Source: Ascidia mentula (lineage: Eukaryota > Chordata > Ascidiacea > Phlebobranchia > Ascidiidae). From it: 64,000 bases of DNA. The stretch is from NCBI GenBank assembly GCA_947561715.1, contig OX387201.1:18738001-18802000 (forward strand), given 5' to 3'. Every line of letters begins with the position of its first letter. The first letter of the stretch is position 1. A program made the translations under genes and the position numbers. This document shows, piece after piece, positions 43,622 to 52,964 of the stretch. The notes below the pieces were generated by a model that did no database searches, was not told the origin of the DNA, and was given only the letters and a program-made list of their open reading frames with translations.

Positions 43622-46600
43622 ATGGGGAAGTCCAACAAAGAAATTAACAAGATTCTGGCCAGCACTTCTAAATTGGCGTCGTACAACATGCTTTTGCAGG
43701 TATGCATAAATTGTTTTGCTGTTTGTGATAAAATATGATTCTGTGTTGTCATAAATGCCTTTGAGATTTTGTTGCCATTTCAAAATGAAATTTTTCAATA
43801 TGCGACTCTGAAAACAATGCAAGCCATCTACAGAAATAAACTGACAAGAAAATGGATGAGCCGTGTGAAAAGAGAAGAAAAATGGATGAGGAGAATTCCA
43901 TGATTTGTGATGGTGACAAATGTAAAACATGGAAACTTTCATCTGTTTTGGGTGATGAATACAATTCGAGCATAGAAGCCATCGGAATAAAAAGAGGCAT
44001 AGCCTGCACATTGACAAGCAAAAAGCATGCTGCGGCAATTTTAAAGCATTTGAGTGATGTACTGCCACTAGAGGGCTTGCAGCATGTGAAACGAATTCGC
44101 TGCATCAAGACACCAGGTGGCGACAAATTGCAGGTTTTATTATACATTGAAGGTTTGCACGAAGGTTTCAAAGATTTTGCTGAAGTCCTGGATTTAAAAA
44201 GTGCCAAAAATGTTCAAGTGTTAAACAACATAGAAAATTTTGTTTGCGATCCTATTCATGTTGAAATTCCGACAAACCGTCCATTAACTAGGGAACAGTT
44301 TGATTTATGCAAAACCTTTTGGCCAGTTTCATTTCATGAAGACAAGAACATCACCCGGCTGTTAACATGTAACTTAGACATAGAAAAATACATGAAGTTG
44401 GCAATTTCAGCTGCAAGAATTGGAAAAACCTTTGATTCAAAGTGTGAGCTTGGGGTTGTTATTGTTGACCCTCGAAGAAATATCGTCATAGCAACAGCAT
44501 TTGACATGAGAAACTTACAATGTGAAATATGCAATGGTTACAAAACAAAACACCCATTAAACCATGCTGTGAATGTCGCAATCGATTTGGTCGCTCACAG
44601 CCAAGGTGGCGGAGTTTATGAATATAAACCATATCTGGAGGTAAAACCTCAGCCACACAATGGGCTGTATTACAATACTAACCTTGACGCTATGGATGGG
44701 ACCAGTAAAGATGCAGAGTTTCTCAAGCAAAGCTATTACATCTGCACTGGTCTTGATGTCTATGTAACCAAGGAGCCGTGTGTCATGTGTTCAATGGCTC
44801 TGCTGCATTCCCGTGTGCATAGAGTTTTTTATGGAACCCCCTGTAAAGGTGGTGGTTTGGGTTCTGCGTACAAACTTCATGCTAGAAAAGATTTGAATCA
44901 TAGATTTGAAGTTTTCTGTGGTGTTCTTAAAACAGAGTGCGATAGTTTGTGAGAAATGCTACTATGCAATTGTCTGAAGGTTTTTTTTCACAATCTGTTG
45001 AAAATCACTCTTAGGTGCAGCATAAATGTTATTGTTTGTAGAGAATGACCAACGAACATGTGTCACATTCAATGTTGTTAACTGCCATGCATAAATTCTG
45101 TTGGTTTGATACAAATGTTATCTTGTTTTTACCCACAGTTGTCATTCAGAGTTTTGACGTTTTTACTGAATGCATTTATTTTGCGATACATCACCAAACA
45201 GACACTGGGTGTCGTAAACGTCCGTCTGCTTTTGCTCTACAGTACTGTGCTGTTCATGTCCAGAGAGGCATTTCGAAGGTAAGATCCTAATTTGTTTCAT
45301 AAAATTATAAATGAAGCCTTTACTTTTATCATGCCTTTAAGTTACATATAAACTGGGAATGAAACTTGTAGAAATTTTTATTCAGAAGCAGAAGCTCAGT
45401 GTTTCAATTAATATTTAATGCTAGGTTAATCATAGAAATATTAATTTCAAAATTTGAGACTGTTTAATCACATTGGCGTCTTTGTTTTCTTGATTTTCCG
45501 CTTATTTTGTTACAATGTATTATTTTATTGTCAGGGCATGTTTAAGTACGGACACAAGTAATGATTCAACCACAGAGAAAAGTTCAAATGTGCGGTGGAC
45601 TCAAACAGTTAACTTGTTATGGTGTATGTAAGTTTATCATTTGATTCTTTCTTGTGATCTGCAACTTAGTTGCTGATCTTAGAAATGTCTTTCTGCTTCA
45701 ATAAGAAAACAAAAACAACTTTAAACACAGCATCTGCGGTAAGAAATTATCAATTATTATAAAAAATCAAGTAAAAAACGCGCCCTTTCTTAGGAACTAG
45801 TTTGCCTTGAAGAAAAACCTGTAGCTTAGTTGCCACTTGAACCTGAAGATTGACACAGATAATTTTTCATCAAAAAACACCTACATTAAATATAAAGATT
45901 TTTTGTCTGCATTGCAAATTTTTGAAAAACATTCATCACATGTAATTTTCCACATTATTTTTGCAGACTTCCAGTTGGCGTCATGTGCAATACAATTGCA
46001 ACATATGTTTGGATCAACCTCTTGCAAAATCCCGATCCTACAGAAACACCACACTATGTGCTGGCAGTTTACGTCTTTGGGATGTGCGCTTGCGTTGAGC
46101 TGGTGGTGGAACCTCTTTGGGTTATCGCCCAAGCTTTTTTGTTCATTAAACTCAAAGTAATCACAGAGGGGTTGGCAATCCTAGTGAAGTGCATCGTAAC
46201 TGTGCTGCTCGTACTATTTTTTCCACATTGGGGTCTCTTGTCATTTTCTATTGCACAGGTGAGACAGTTTTGTACTGGTTTCAAATCTTGGTCCCACAGG
46301 GAAGCATAGTTGTTACTGAATGTTGGTCATGATTGTATGTGGGTAGCTTTATTCAAAACATATGCCTTAAAATCTTTGTAAAAATTTGCCCAGTAACCTT
46401 ACAAGCTGGCCCTCGGTTTCAAAAATCCAAAAAATTTATTTATCTTATGCAGGTTTCTTTTTTTATTGTTTATGTTTCCACTTTCTACGGCTACTTCATA
46501 TGGTTTGTGCTGACAGACAAACACAAACAATTGGACGATTTTCCTTTCACAAAAATCAGGGACTTCTTTCCCAAAACCATTCCTGGTCAACCGTTCGTTG

Positions 46601-48777
46601 ACAAAAAAATTTGGAAACTTACGATCAGTTTCTTCAAACAATCGATTTTGAAGCAGTTGCTCACAGAAGGTGGGTGTTTTATAAAAAAGATGCAAATACA
46701 AAATGTGATATAAGAGCAAACCTAAATCCTTTGTCTTTCTGTTGTTTTTGATATATGTGTTTCACCTCTAATTCGGCATCATCTGTATCAATTAAAAAGA
46801 TATAATTCGGCATCATCAGCATTTTTAGTGATGCGGGTGATGCCAAATTATAGGAGGAAATATAGCAATAAATTGTTTTACTACATGAAATCTTCCTAAC
46901 CAGCAACACTTCTTTCACGTGACACAAGTTATCCATCAATTCAATTTTAAATGTTACTAGAACAACTTTGTGTCCACGCTTCTGGTTTTAGAAAACATGT
47001 TTCGCTTTTTATTAAAGCATCTTCAGTTCTAGATGCTTAATAAAAAGCGAAACATGTTTTCTAAAACCAGAAGCGTGGACACAAAGTTGTTCTAGTAACA
47101 TTTAAAAAAGGAGGAAATATATATATATCAAAAACAAAGGACTTAGTTTGCTTTTATATAAGTTAAAAAATCAGACACCAAGTCTTTGTCGGTAAACGAC
47201 TGTTGGGAGATTCTCATACATGTTTTAAGAGTTCTATTTACAAAGTGTGATCGATTAATTCTGCTTATAGGTGAGCGTTATGTGATGACCGTTCTAGATG
47301 TCCTCAGCTTTGCAGATCAAGGTGTTTATGACATCATAAACAACCTTGGCTCCCTCGTTGCTAGGTAGGATAACCTAAGGAGCGTTTAATGGTTGACTTG
47401 ATTTTTAATGTCTTATTTTTTTTTTATTTGTAGATTTATTTTCTTGCCGATAGAAGAAAGTTTTTATTTGTTTTTTGCCAAGACATTGAAAAGAGGTGGC
47501 GAGTGGTCACAGCAAAGCAAGGTTTGTTGTGTGTTTTTATTGCAAGTTTTCACTGTATGTCAGTAAAGGTTTTTATTTTTACACTTTACTTGCAATAGCT
47601 GAACAACACCCTAACATTTTTACAATTAGTTGAAACAAAGGTTGATCACAGGGACAATTAATTTCCGCATAAACATTGTTGTTGCAGGATGAGATATCTA
47701 CGGTGTCCAATGTTTTATTTTGTCTTCTCCGCCTTGTTGTTTTAATTGGTTCTGTGATTCTTGCGTTTGGTTTGCCATTTTCCAAACTGCTCTTGGACAT
47801 TTATGGAGGCAATATGCTAAGTTATGGTTGGTATTTTACTGGTGCAAAAAATGTGAAACCTAATAAATGAACTTCATGTGGTTTATTTTTTTTGCAGGCA
47901 GTGGGCCGATGCTTCTGAAATTTTATTGTTTCTATGTTTTGACGATTGCCGTCAATGGCACAACTGAGTGTTTTGTGTTTGCAGCCATGAATCAAAGTCA
48001 AGTGGACAGGTACAAAATTGGTGGATAATATTAGTTATATTAAGACTAAAACTAACATGAAAAATTATTTCAAACAGATACAACAAAAAGATGCTTCTGT
48101 TTTCATTGTTGTTCCTCATCTCCTCTTATTACCTCACAAATGCAGTTGGTTCTGTTGGCTTTATTATTGCCAATTGTCTGAACATGATGGCCAGAATCAT
48201 TCACAGTTTATACTTTATAAACAGGTATTTTATGTTTACATAATCAGACATACCTTAATGGAAAGATATGTGGACTAAATAGTCTTTTATGTGACTTTTA
48301 CAAAACCAATGTATTTACTGTAATATCAACTTAAATGTCCCCAAACAACCTAGCAAACATAATTAAATTTTAATTTAATAAATGCAGGGATATCAACATA
48401 TGTTTTTTGTATACTTTTTACATTATTGTAACCAAAACTTATAGCATAAATAAATAAATACGGTTTTTGTTCGCACCCAAACAAAAGAAGTTACCAATTC
48501 CAATATTTGCAGATTATATAAAGGTATGTCTGGCATTCAATCACCACTGTGGGGCATCATACCAGATGCCAAAGTGCTTCTTTCCTTATTTATTTCCTGT
48601 CTTACATGTCTTATATCTGAAACCTACTTTTGCTGCGATGCTGGATGGCTTCAAAGAATAATACACATATGCGTTGGATGCGTTTGTTTAGCTGCTTGTG
48701 GCGTCACAATGTGGTTCAATGAACGCTCTGTGGTGCAATTCTTACATCAACAATACTTTAAGAAGCATGTTGATTGA
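43622..48777 (+). CDS. RFT1: RFT1 family protein, copy b (hosts ADAT3)
   Basis: Eleven exons with the same phases as copy a: 43622-43699, 45139-45278, 45535-45627, 45967-46258, 46453-46669, 47271-47364, 47434-47521, 47688-47826, 47898-48009, 48078-48224, 48513-48777; 554 aa. Exon 2 ([20 protein letters not shown]...[15 protein letters not shown]) closely follows the animal RFT1 consensus, suggesting this copy keeps the ancestral role in N-glycan precursor assembly in the ER. It ends [10 protein letters not shown]. The 1.4-kb first intron contains the whole ADAT3 gene on the same strand. Exon 10 is nearly identical in DNA to that of copy a while flanking introns are not. An AATAAA lies at 48819. 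Confidence 0.93.
43824..43833 (+). promoter_or_regulatory. Candidate splice acceptor just before ADAT3
   Basis: AGCCATCTACAG ends at 43833, 18 bases before the ADAT3 start codon. It could receive RFT1b exon 1 by alternative splicing or a spliced leader. Splicing from RFT1b exon 1 would meet a stop (AAATAA) at once in the RFT1 frame, so no fusion protein is predicted. Confidence 0.45.
43852..44952 (+). CDS. ADAT3: tRNA adenosine deaminase subunit ADAT3
   Basis: Intronless, 366 aa, lying entirely in RFT1b intron 1 on the same strand. The C-terminal cytidine/deoxycytidylate deaminase-like domain has [13 protein letters not shown] and [20 protein letters not shown]238, C310 and C313 would bind zinc; the usual catalytic Glu is Val240, the hallmark of the non-catalytic ADAT3 partner of ADAT2. 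The heterodimer converts A34 to inosine in the wobble position of several tRNAs. The N-terminal half ([24 protein letters not shown]) matches the ADAT3-specific domain used to present tRNA. ATG at 43852 is the first in frame; another Met lies at codon 11. Confidence 0.95.
   Translation: MDEPCEKRRKMDEENSMICDGDKCKTWKLSSVLGDEYNSSIEAIGIKRGIACTLTSKKHAAAILKHLSDVLPLEGLQHVKRIRCIKTPGGDKLQVLLYIEGLHEGFKDFAEVLDLKSAKNVQVLNNIENFVCDPIHVEIPTNRPLTREQFDLCKTFWPVSFHEDKNITRLLTCNLDIEKYMKLAISAARIGKTFDSKCELGVVIVDPRRNIVIATAFDMRNLQCEICNGYKTKHPLNHAVNVAIDLVAHSQGGGVYEYKPYLEVKPQPHNGLYYNTNLDAMDGTSKDAEFLKQSYYICTGLDVYVTKEPCVMCSMALLHSRVHRVFYGTPCKGGGLGSAYKLHARKDLNHRFEVFCGVLKTECDSL
46716..47151. mobile_element. Composite MITE-like inverted repeat, RFT1b intron 5
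   Basis: The outer arms GCAAACCTAAATCCTTTGT and, in reverse from the right end, GCAAACTAAGTCCTTTGT then TTTTTGATATAT are inverted repeats 436 bp apart end to end. Inside lie a small hairpin (about 46800-46852, ATTCGGCATCATC arms) and the long foldback at 46945-47107. The repeated GGAGGAAATATA at 46853 and 47109 brackets the foldback. No transposase; superfamily not assigned. Confidence 0.55.
46945..47107. repeat. 163-bp near-perfect foldback
   Basis: Two arms of about 77 bp (starting TTTTAAATGTTACTAGAAC and ending in its complement) pair with essentially one bulged base around the loop TCAGTTCT. Such a structure within a transcribed intron would form a long RNA hairpin. Confidence 0.9.
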
Positions 48778-49585
48778 GCCATTGTTATCCTGAACCTATG
48801 TTGTGCTATGCAGTTTTAAATAAAACTATTTCTGTCTACATAAGTTTTGCGTGTGAGTTGGCAAACGAAGGCTTCTGAAAGTTTAATATTAATTGGTGAT
48901 AAGACCGGAAAATATTAAACCACATGCAAACAGAAAAGCCCAAAACCACAAGGTTGTGGCAGATCAAGTTATGGACACATGTTTCTTAACCTAATACAAC
49001 ACAACGCAAATAAGACGGAAGTGCTGATGAAACAGTTAGAGAAGCTGATAAAAAGATTCACAAAAAAATGTGTATGTACTTAGCCTATAACCATGAAACC
49101 TGATGTTACTGCAGTATGCGTATATTAAATGCCACGATATTTCACGTAACCCTACATGTTATTTTAACTGCGCTATCCATGGACGGCGACAAGTGACCAA
49201 ACAAAACCATACTTGGTTAAAGGAATTTGATGGAACAAAGTGGACCAAGGCTCTCAGCAAAAATCTGTTGCATAAACAAACAATTGAAAAGCAATTAATA
49301 AACTTTCGAACCGCAACGCACATCCGAACTTGATTAATTATTGTAGGCCAAACAGGAACATCTCTAACCAATAACATAATGTTTGAGTTGTGAGTCGGCC
49401 TAAATACGAAAGCGATACAGTGATGAATATGGCGAAGCAATGAAGAAATAGTGCATACAAATGGCTGCATACTGCGGGCAAATAGCAGAATGAACTGACA
49501 ACTATTGTCAGCAGTGACTGAAGATATGTTTGTAAAACATCTTAACTTATTTTAAAATAACAGACAACTTTAAGCCAAGACCAGT

Positions 49586-50998
49586 ATGCCAGAAACAGAG
49601 TTGTACAGAGTTAGATGGATCATCGTTGCTATTCTGGCTGTTGCGATGATGCTTCAAAACTTGAACTTATCATTTGGCATTTTTAGCAGCGATTGGGTTG
49701 CATTCTTTCACACCACTTATGCTGAAGTCGATCTGATGGGAATGTTATTTTTCACCGGTACCATGTTGTCTGCCCCATTACTTGCTTGGATGTTTTTAAG
49801 GCGCCAATTACAAATTCGGAAACTATTGATCCTCACCACTGCATGTATCACGCTTAGCTTTATCTTTGTTGGTAGCGCACTTCTAAACAGTAAGTTGTTC
49901 GCCATGGCCGTGGCTGGCCAGGTTATTATTGGAGTCGCCAACGCCATCAACAAAGGACTGCCAGCAACATTGGCAGTTTTATGGTTTCCAGATAATGAAG
50001 TGGGAAGTGCTCTTGGGATGACCGTTGTTGGACTATCAGTCGGCATGGTCAGTTTTATTACCGGAGCTTCAGTTATTTTAGGAAAAACTACTCAGGTCGT
50101 ACAAAGTGTTAAGCACAAGTCGAGCAATGTATCCATGACAACGCAGGTAAACAATACGCTTGGTTCCAACTCTGTTATAAAAATTTACTGTTGGATAAAC
50201 TTTGCTTTCGCGGGAATAGCGTTTTTCTTGTTTCTTCTCGCAGTTGCATTCGCGAAGGACGAACCGCCGAAACCACCGACTCTCGCCCAGGCTCAAAAGC
50301 GAAGAAATAGAGATAGCGAAATCAATGGACCGATTTGGGATAGTTTTTTAGAGTTTCTTGTGCAAACTAAGGGATTATTTTCCGACTTATGGTACCTCCT
50401 GTTAGCTTTAACCTACACCATATATTTACAAACAGGACTTGTGCAAATTGTCTTCTTGGCAGAAATTCTACAGGCCTTAAAAGTAACAGATCCTCGTCGA
50501 TGGGCAAGTTACTCTTTGATTGGTTTATTGTGTGGAAGCATCTTGGGATCTCCTGCGGGCGGCAGACTTGTGGATGTTTTTAAGAACTATATGTACCTTG
50601 TAAAAGTTGGAAGTTTGCTTTCATTTCTGGCAAGTGCGTGTTTCACTGTAGCAGTTTACGAACAGTGCACGTGGCTTTTGTTAATTTTTGACGTAATGTT
50701 CGCCGTCTTTAACCGTGTTAATCTGGTTGTTATCATGGAACTCATAACACAGCACACCTTCCCGACCGAAGAAGGATTCGTCAATTTATGGACAGTAACG
50801 ATTGACGGTATTGTCGGAACAGTTGTGGTTGCGGTGGGAAGAGGTTTGTTCAAAAGTTTGGGGCCGCTGTCTGTCCTCATTATGCAATGCTTTCTGATGT
50901 TGGTGGCTGTGGTGATAGTGTTCACGTCCAAAGTGAAACTTCGAAGAGCTGACGTTGAATCCAATGAAACTCTCAAGCTTTTGTCCAACGGAAAGTAG
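49586..50998 (+). CDS. MFS transporter, SLC49/FLVCR-like, copy A
   Basis: Intronless, 470 aa, with about 12 predicted hydrophobic segments in two halves and a polar central loop (AKDEPPKPPTLAQAQKRRN). The stretch GLPATLAVLWFPDNEVGSALG followed by a Gly-rich helix resembles the SLC49 (FLVCR) family signature after helix 4, as do the N-terminal RWIIVAILAVAM and GQVIIGVANAIN. SLC49 proteins move choline, ethanolamine or heme; which substrate is used here is unknown. Resemblance is moderate, and other 12-helix MFS families such as SLC43 cannot be excluded. TAACAG at 49558-49563 just upstream could be a splice acceptor. A polyadenylation hexamer AATAAA lies at 51124. Confidence 0.7.
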   Translation: MPETELYRVRWIIVAILAVAMMLQNLNLSFGIFSSDWVAFFHTTYAEVDLMGMLFFTGTMLSAPLLAWMFLRRQLQIRKLLILTTACITLSFIFVGSALLNSKLFAMAVAGQVIIGVANAINKGLPATLAVLWFPDNEVGSALGMTVVGLSVGMVSFITGASVILGKTTQVVQSVKHKSSNVSMTTQVNNTLGSNSVIKIYCWINFAFAGIAFFLFLLAVAFAKDEPPKPPTLAQAQKRRNRDSEINGPIWDSFLEFLVQTKGLFSDLWYLLLALTYTIYLQTGLVQIVFLAEILQALKVTDPRRWASYSLIGLLCGSILGSPAGGRLVDVFKNYMYLVKVGSLLSFLASACFTVAVYEQCTWLLLIFDVMFAVFNRVNLVVIMELITQHTFPTEEGFVNLWTVTIDGIVGTVVVAVGRGLFKSLGPLSVLIMQCFLMLVAVVIVFTSKVKLRRADVESNETLKLLSNGK

Positions 50999-51123
50999 AG
51001 ATGGGGTTTTGGAAAGAAGGAAATTCTTGCACAAAAAAATGACAAAAACCATTTGATATGTATTTATTATTTGTATATTTCATAGTTAATAGTAGAACGT
51101 CAAATGTCTGCAGGGTTACGCAA

Positions 51124-51129
51124 AATAAA
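51124..51129 (+). other. Polyadenylation signal AATAAA, transporter A
   Basis: The AATAAA hexamer in GCAAAATAAATGACTTC is conserved in the duplicate at 54503-54508, supporting its use by both transporter genes. Confidence 0.5.
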
Positions 51130-51505
51130 TGACTTCAGCAGAGGTAATACAAAACTATCAGCAGTATACAGCAAGAAAGCTTGTTATCTGTACGGGTTTC
51201 GGGATATATATCCTGTTTATTTTTGTTTATTCTTGTGTTTATTGTTCAAGTTTTTGTGTAAATAATTTTTTTTTAATTTAGTTGCCAAAATTACTGCCCA
51301 AGTAATTATATAAGGTCTGTCCTTCTGGACGCAGCGAAATGAAAAAATCATAGCCTACGTACTGCAGCACGTCCTTTCAAAAACGATTGGTGGTTAAATA
51401 ATCATTGTCATGGCCGAAAGCTGTTTAATAAATGAAAACAAAATGTGTGACGCTGTTACAAGATTACAATGACTGAAAAAAGCGTTATCACGAAAAGCAG
51501 TTTGA

Positions 51506-51730
51506 TCAGCATTCATGGAAGCTTACGGTGCTGTTGCTGGTTGGGTTCCTCTCGCTTCTTCGGCTTCTTCGGTCGTGTCTGTCGCTTCGACGTCGTCGCG
51601 ATTCCGGCGCTCTGCTTCTGTGACGTAGACTTGCGGGGCAGCGGCTTCTGTGACGACGTCGCCCGTCGCGTGACGAGGACCTTGAACGGCCTTGTGCGGT
51701 AGCCAATGCGGCTGCGTCGATGCTTCTCTC
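51506..51730 (-). pseudogene. Truncated RS-tail exon of the EGF-TM gene
   Basis: Reads ERSIDAAALATAQGRSRSSS then RS repeats like exon 9 of the gene at 56018-59668 (preceded by the same CCTTAG acceptor) but diverges after NPTSNSTVS and stops at FHEC. The other exons of that gene are absent because the duplication ends in the intron just upstream (51873). No promoter or upstream exons remain, so it is a dead fragment. Confidence 0.85.
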
Positions 51731-51873
51731 CTAAGGAAGAAATAATAAAAAAAACCTGAAACAATGAAATAACCCAAAAACAAACGACATCACGCTTCAT
51801 ACAGCGCATTATGGGCCACACAAACACAACCGTTTATGACAAGGCAACCGTCAACTATCCAAAATACTTGTAT

Positions 51874-51971
51874 GCGTTTGTTTAGCTGCTTGTGGCGTCA
51901 CAATGTGGTTCAATGAACGCTCTGTGGTGCAATTCTTACATCAACAATACTTTAAGAAGCATGTTGATTGA
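51874..51971 (+). pseudogene. RFT1 exon 11 3' fragment
   Basis: These 98 bp equal the last part of RFT1b exon 11 (48680-48777) in length and nearly in sequence, including the ending that encodes QQYFKKHVD and the stop at 51969-51971. The following 3' UTR with AATAAA is also copied. With no upstream exons it is a non-functional remnant marking the duplication edge. Confidence 0.92.
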
Positions 51972-52964
51972 GCCATTGTTATCCTGAACCTATGTTGTGC
52001 TATGCAGTTTTAAATAAAACTATTTCTGTCCACATAAGTTTTACGTGTGAGTTGGCAAACGAAGGCTTCTGAAAGTTTAACATTAATTGGTGATAAGACC
52101 GGAAAATATTAAACCACATGCAAACAGAAAAGCCCAAAACCATAAGGTTGTGGCAGATCAAGTTATGGACACATGTTTCTTAACCTAATACAACACAACG
52201 CAAATAAGACGGAAACGAAGGGTGCAGATCCGGCTCGACGACAGACCTTTTTCTTCGCTCCTTAAAATACGTGTTACCTGTTCGTACTTTTCTCTGACAC
52301 TTAGAACCAGCAATGAAGTTGCTCGCTCAGTCACTAACACTTTGAGAAGCTGTCAAACAGACTCACAAAAATGTGAATGTACTTAGCCTATACCCATAAA
52401 ACCTGATGTTACTGCAATATGCGATTCTTTAATACCACAATATTTCACTTAACCTCACATGTTATGTTAACTGCGCTATCCATGGACGGCGACAAGTGAC
52501 CAAACAAAACCATACTTGGTTAAAGGAGGCCAGCCCTATAGCAGGGTATGAGCGTTGCAGGAAAAAATGCGATATGTAGGTTTTTCCTCTGAAAAAGTCT
52601 GGTCCTAAACAACTTACCAACTGTCAGGAATTAAATGGACAATGCAGGCAGCAAAAATCTGTTGCATAAACAAACGATTGACAATCAATTAATAAACTCT
52701 CGAACTGCAACGCACTTCCGAACTTGATTAATTATTGTAGGCCAAACAGGAACATCTCGAACCAATAACATAATGTTTGAGTTGTGAGTCGGCCTAAATA
52801 CGAAAGCGATACAGTAATGAATGTGACGGAGCAATAAAGAAAAATAGTGCATACAAATGGCTGCATACTGCGGGCAAATAGCAGAATGAACTGACAACTA
52901 TTATCAGCAGTGACTGGAGATATATTTGTAAAATATCTTATTTTGACTTTAAGCCAAGACCAGT

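Larger units (their letters stand above)
48680..51873. repeat. Tandem segmental duplication, unit 1
   Basis: Starts inside RFT1b exon 11 (GCGTTTGTTTAGCTGC...) and runs through MFS transporter A to an antisense RS-exon fragment and part of the following intron. Unit 2 (51874-56745) repeats the same order. Homology is interrupted: after about 51255 unit 1 lacks about 1.7 kb that is present in unit 2 (54640-56350). Confidence 0.9.

Noticed and set aside
43565..44207. Minus-strand frames of 152-167 codons
   Set aside because: Antisense shadows of ADAT3 and RFT1b exon 1; no family resemblance.
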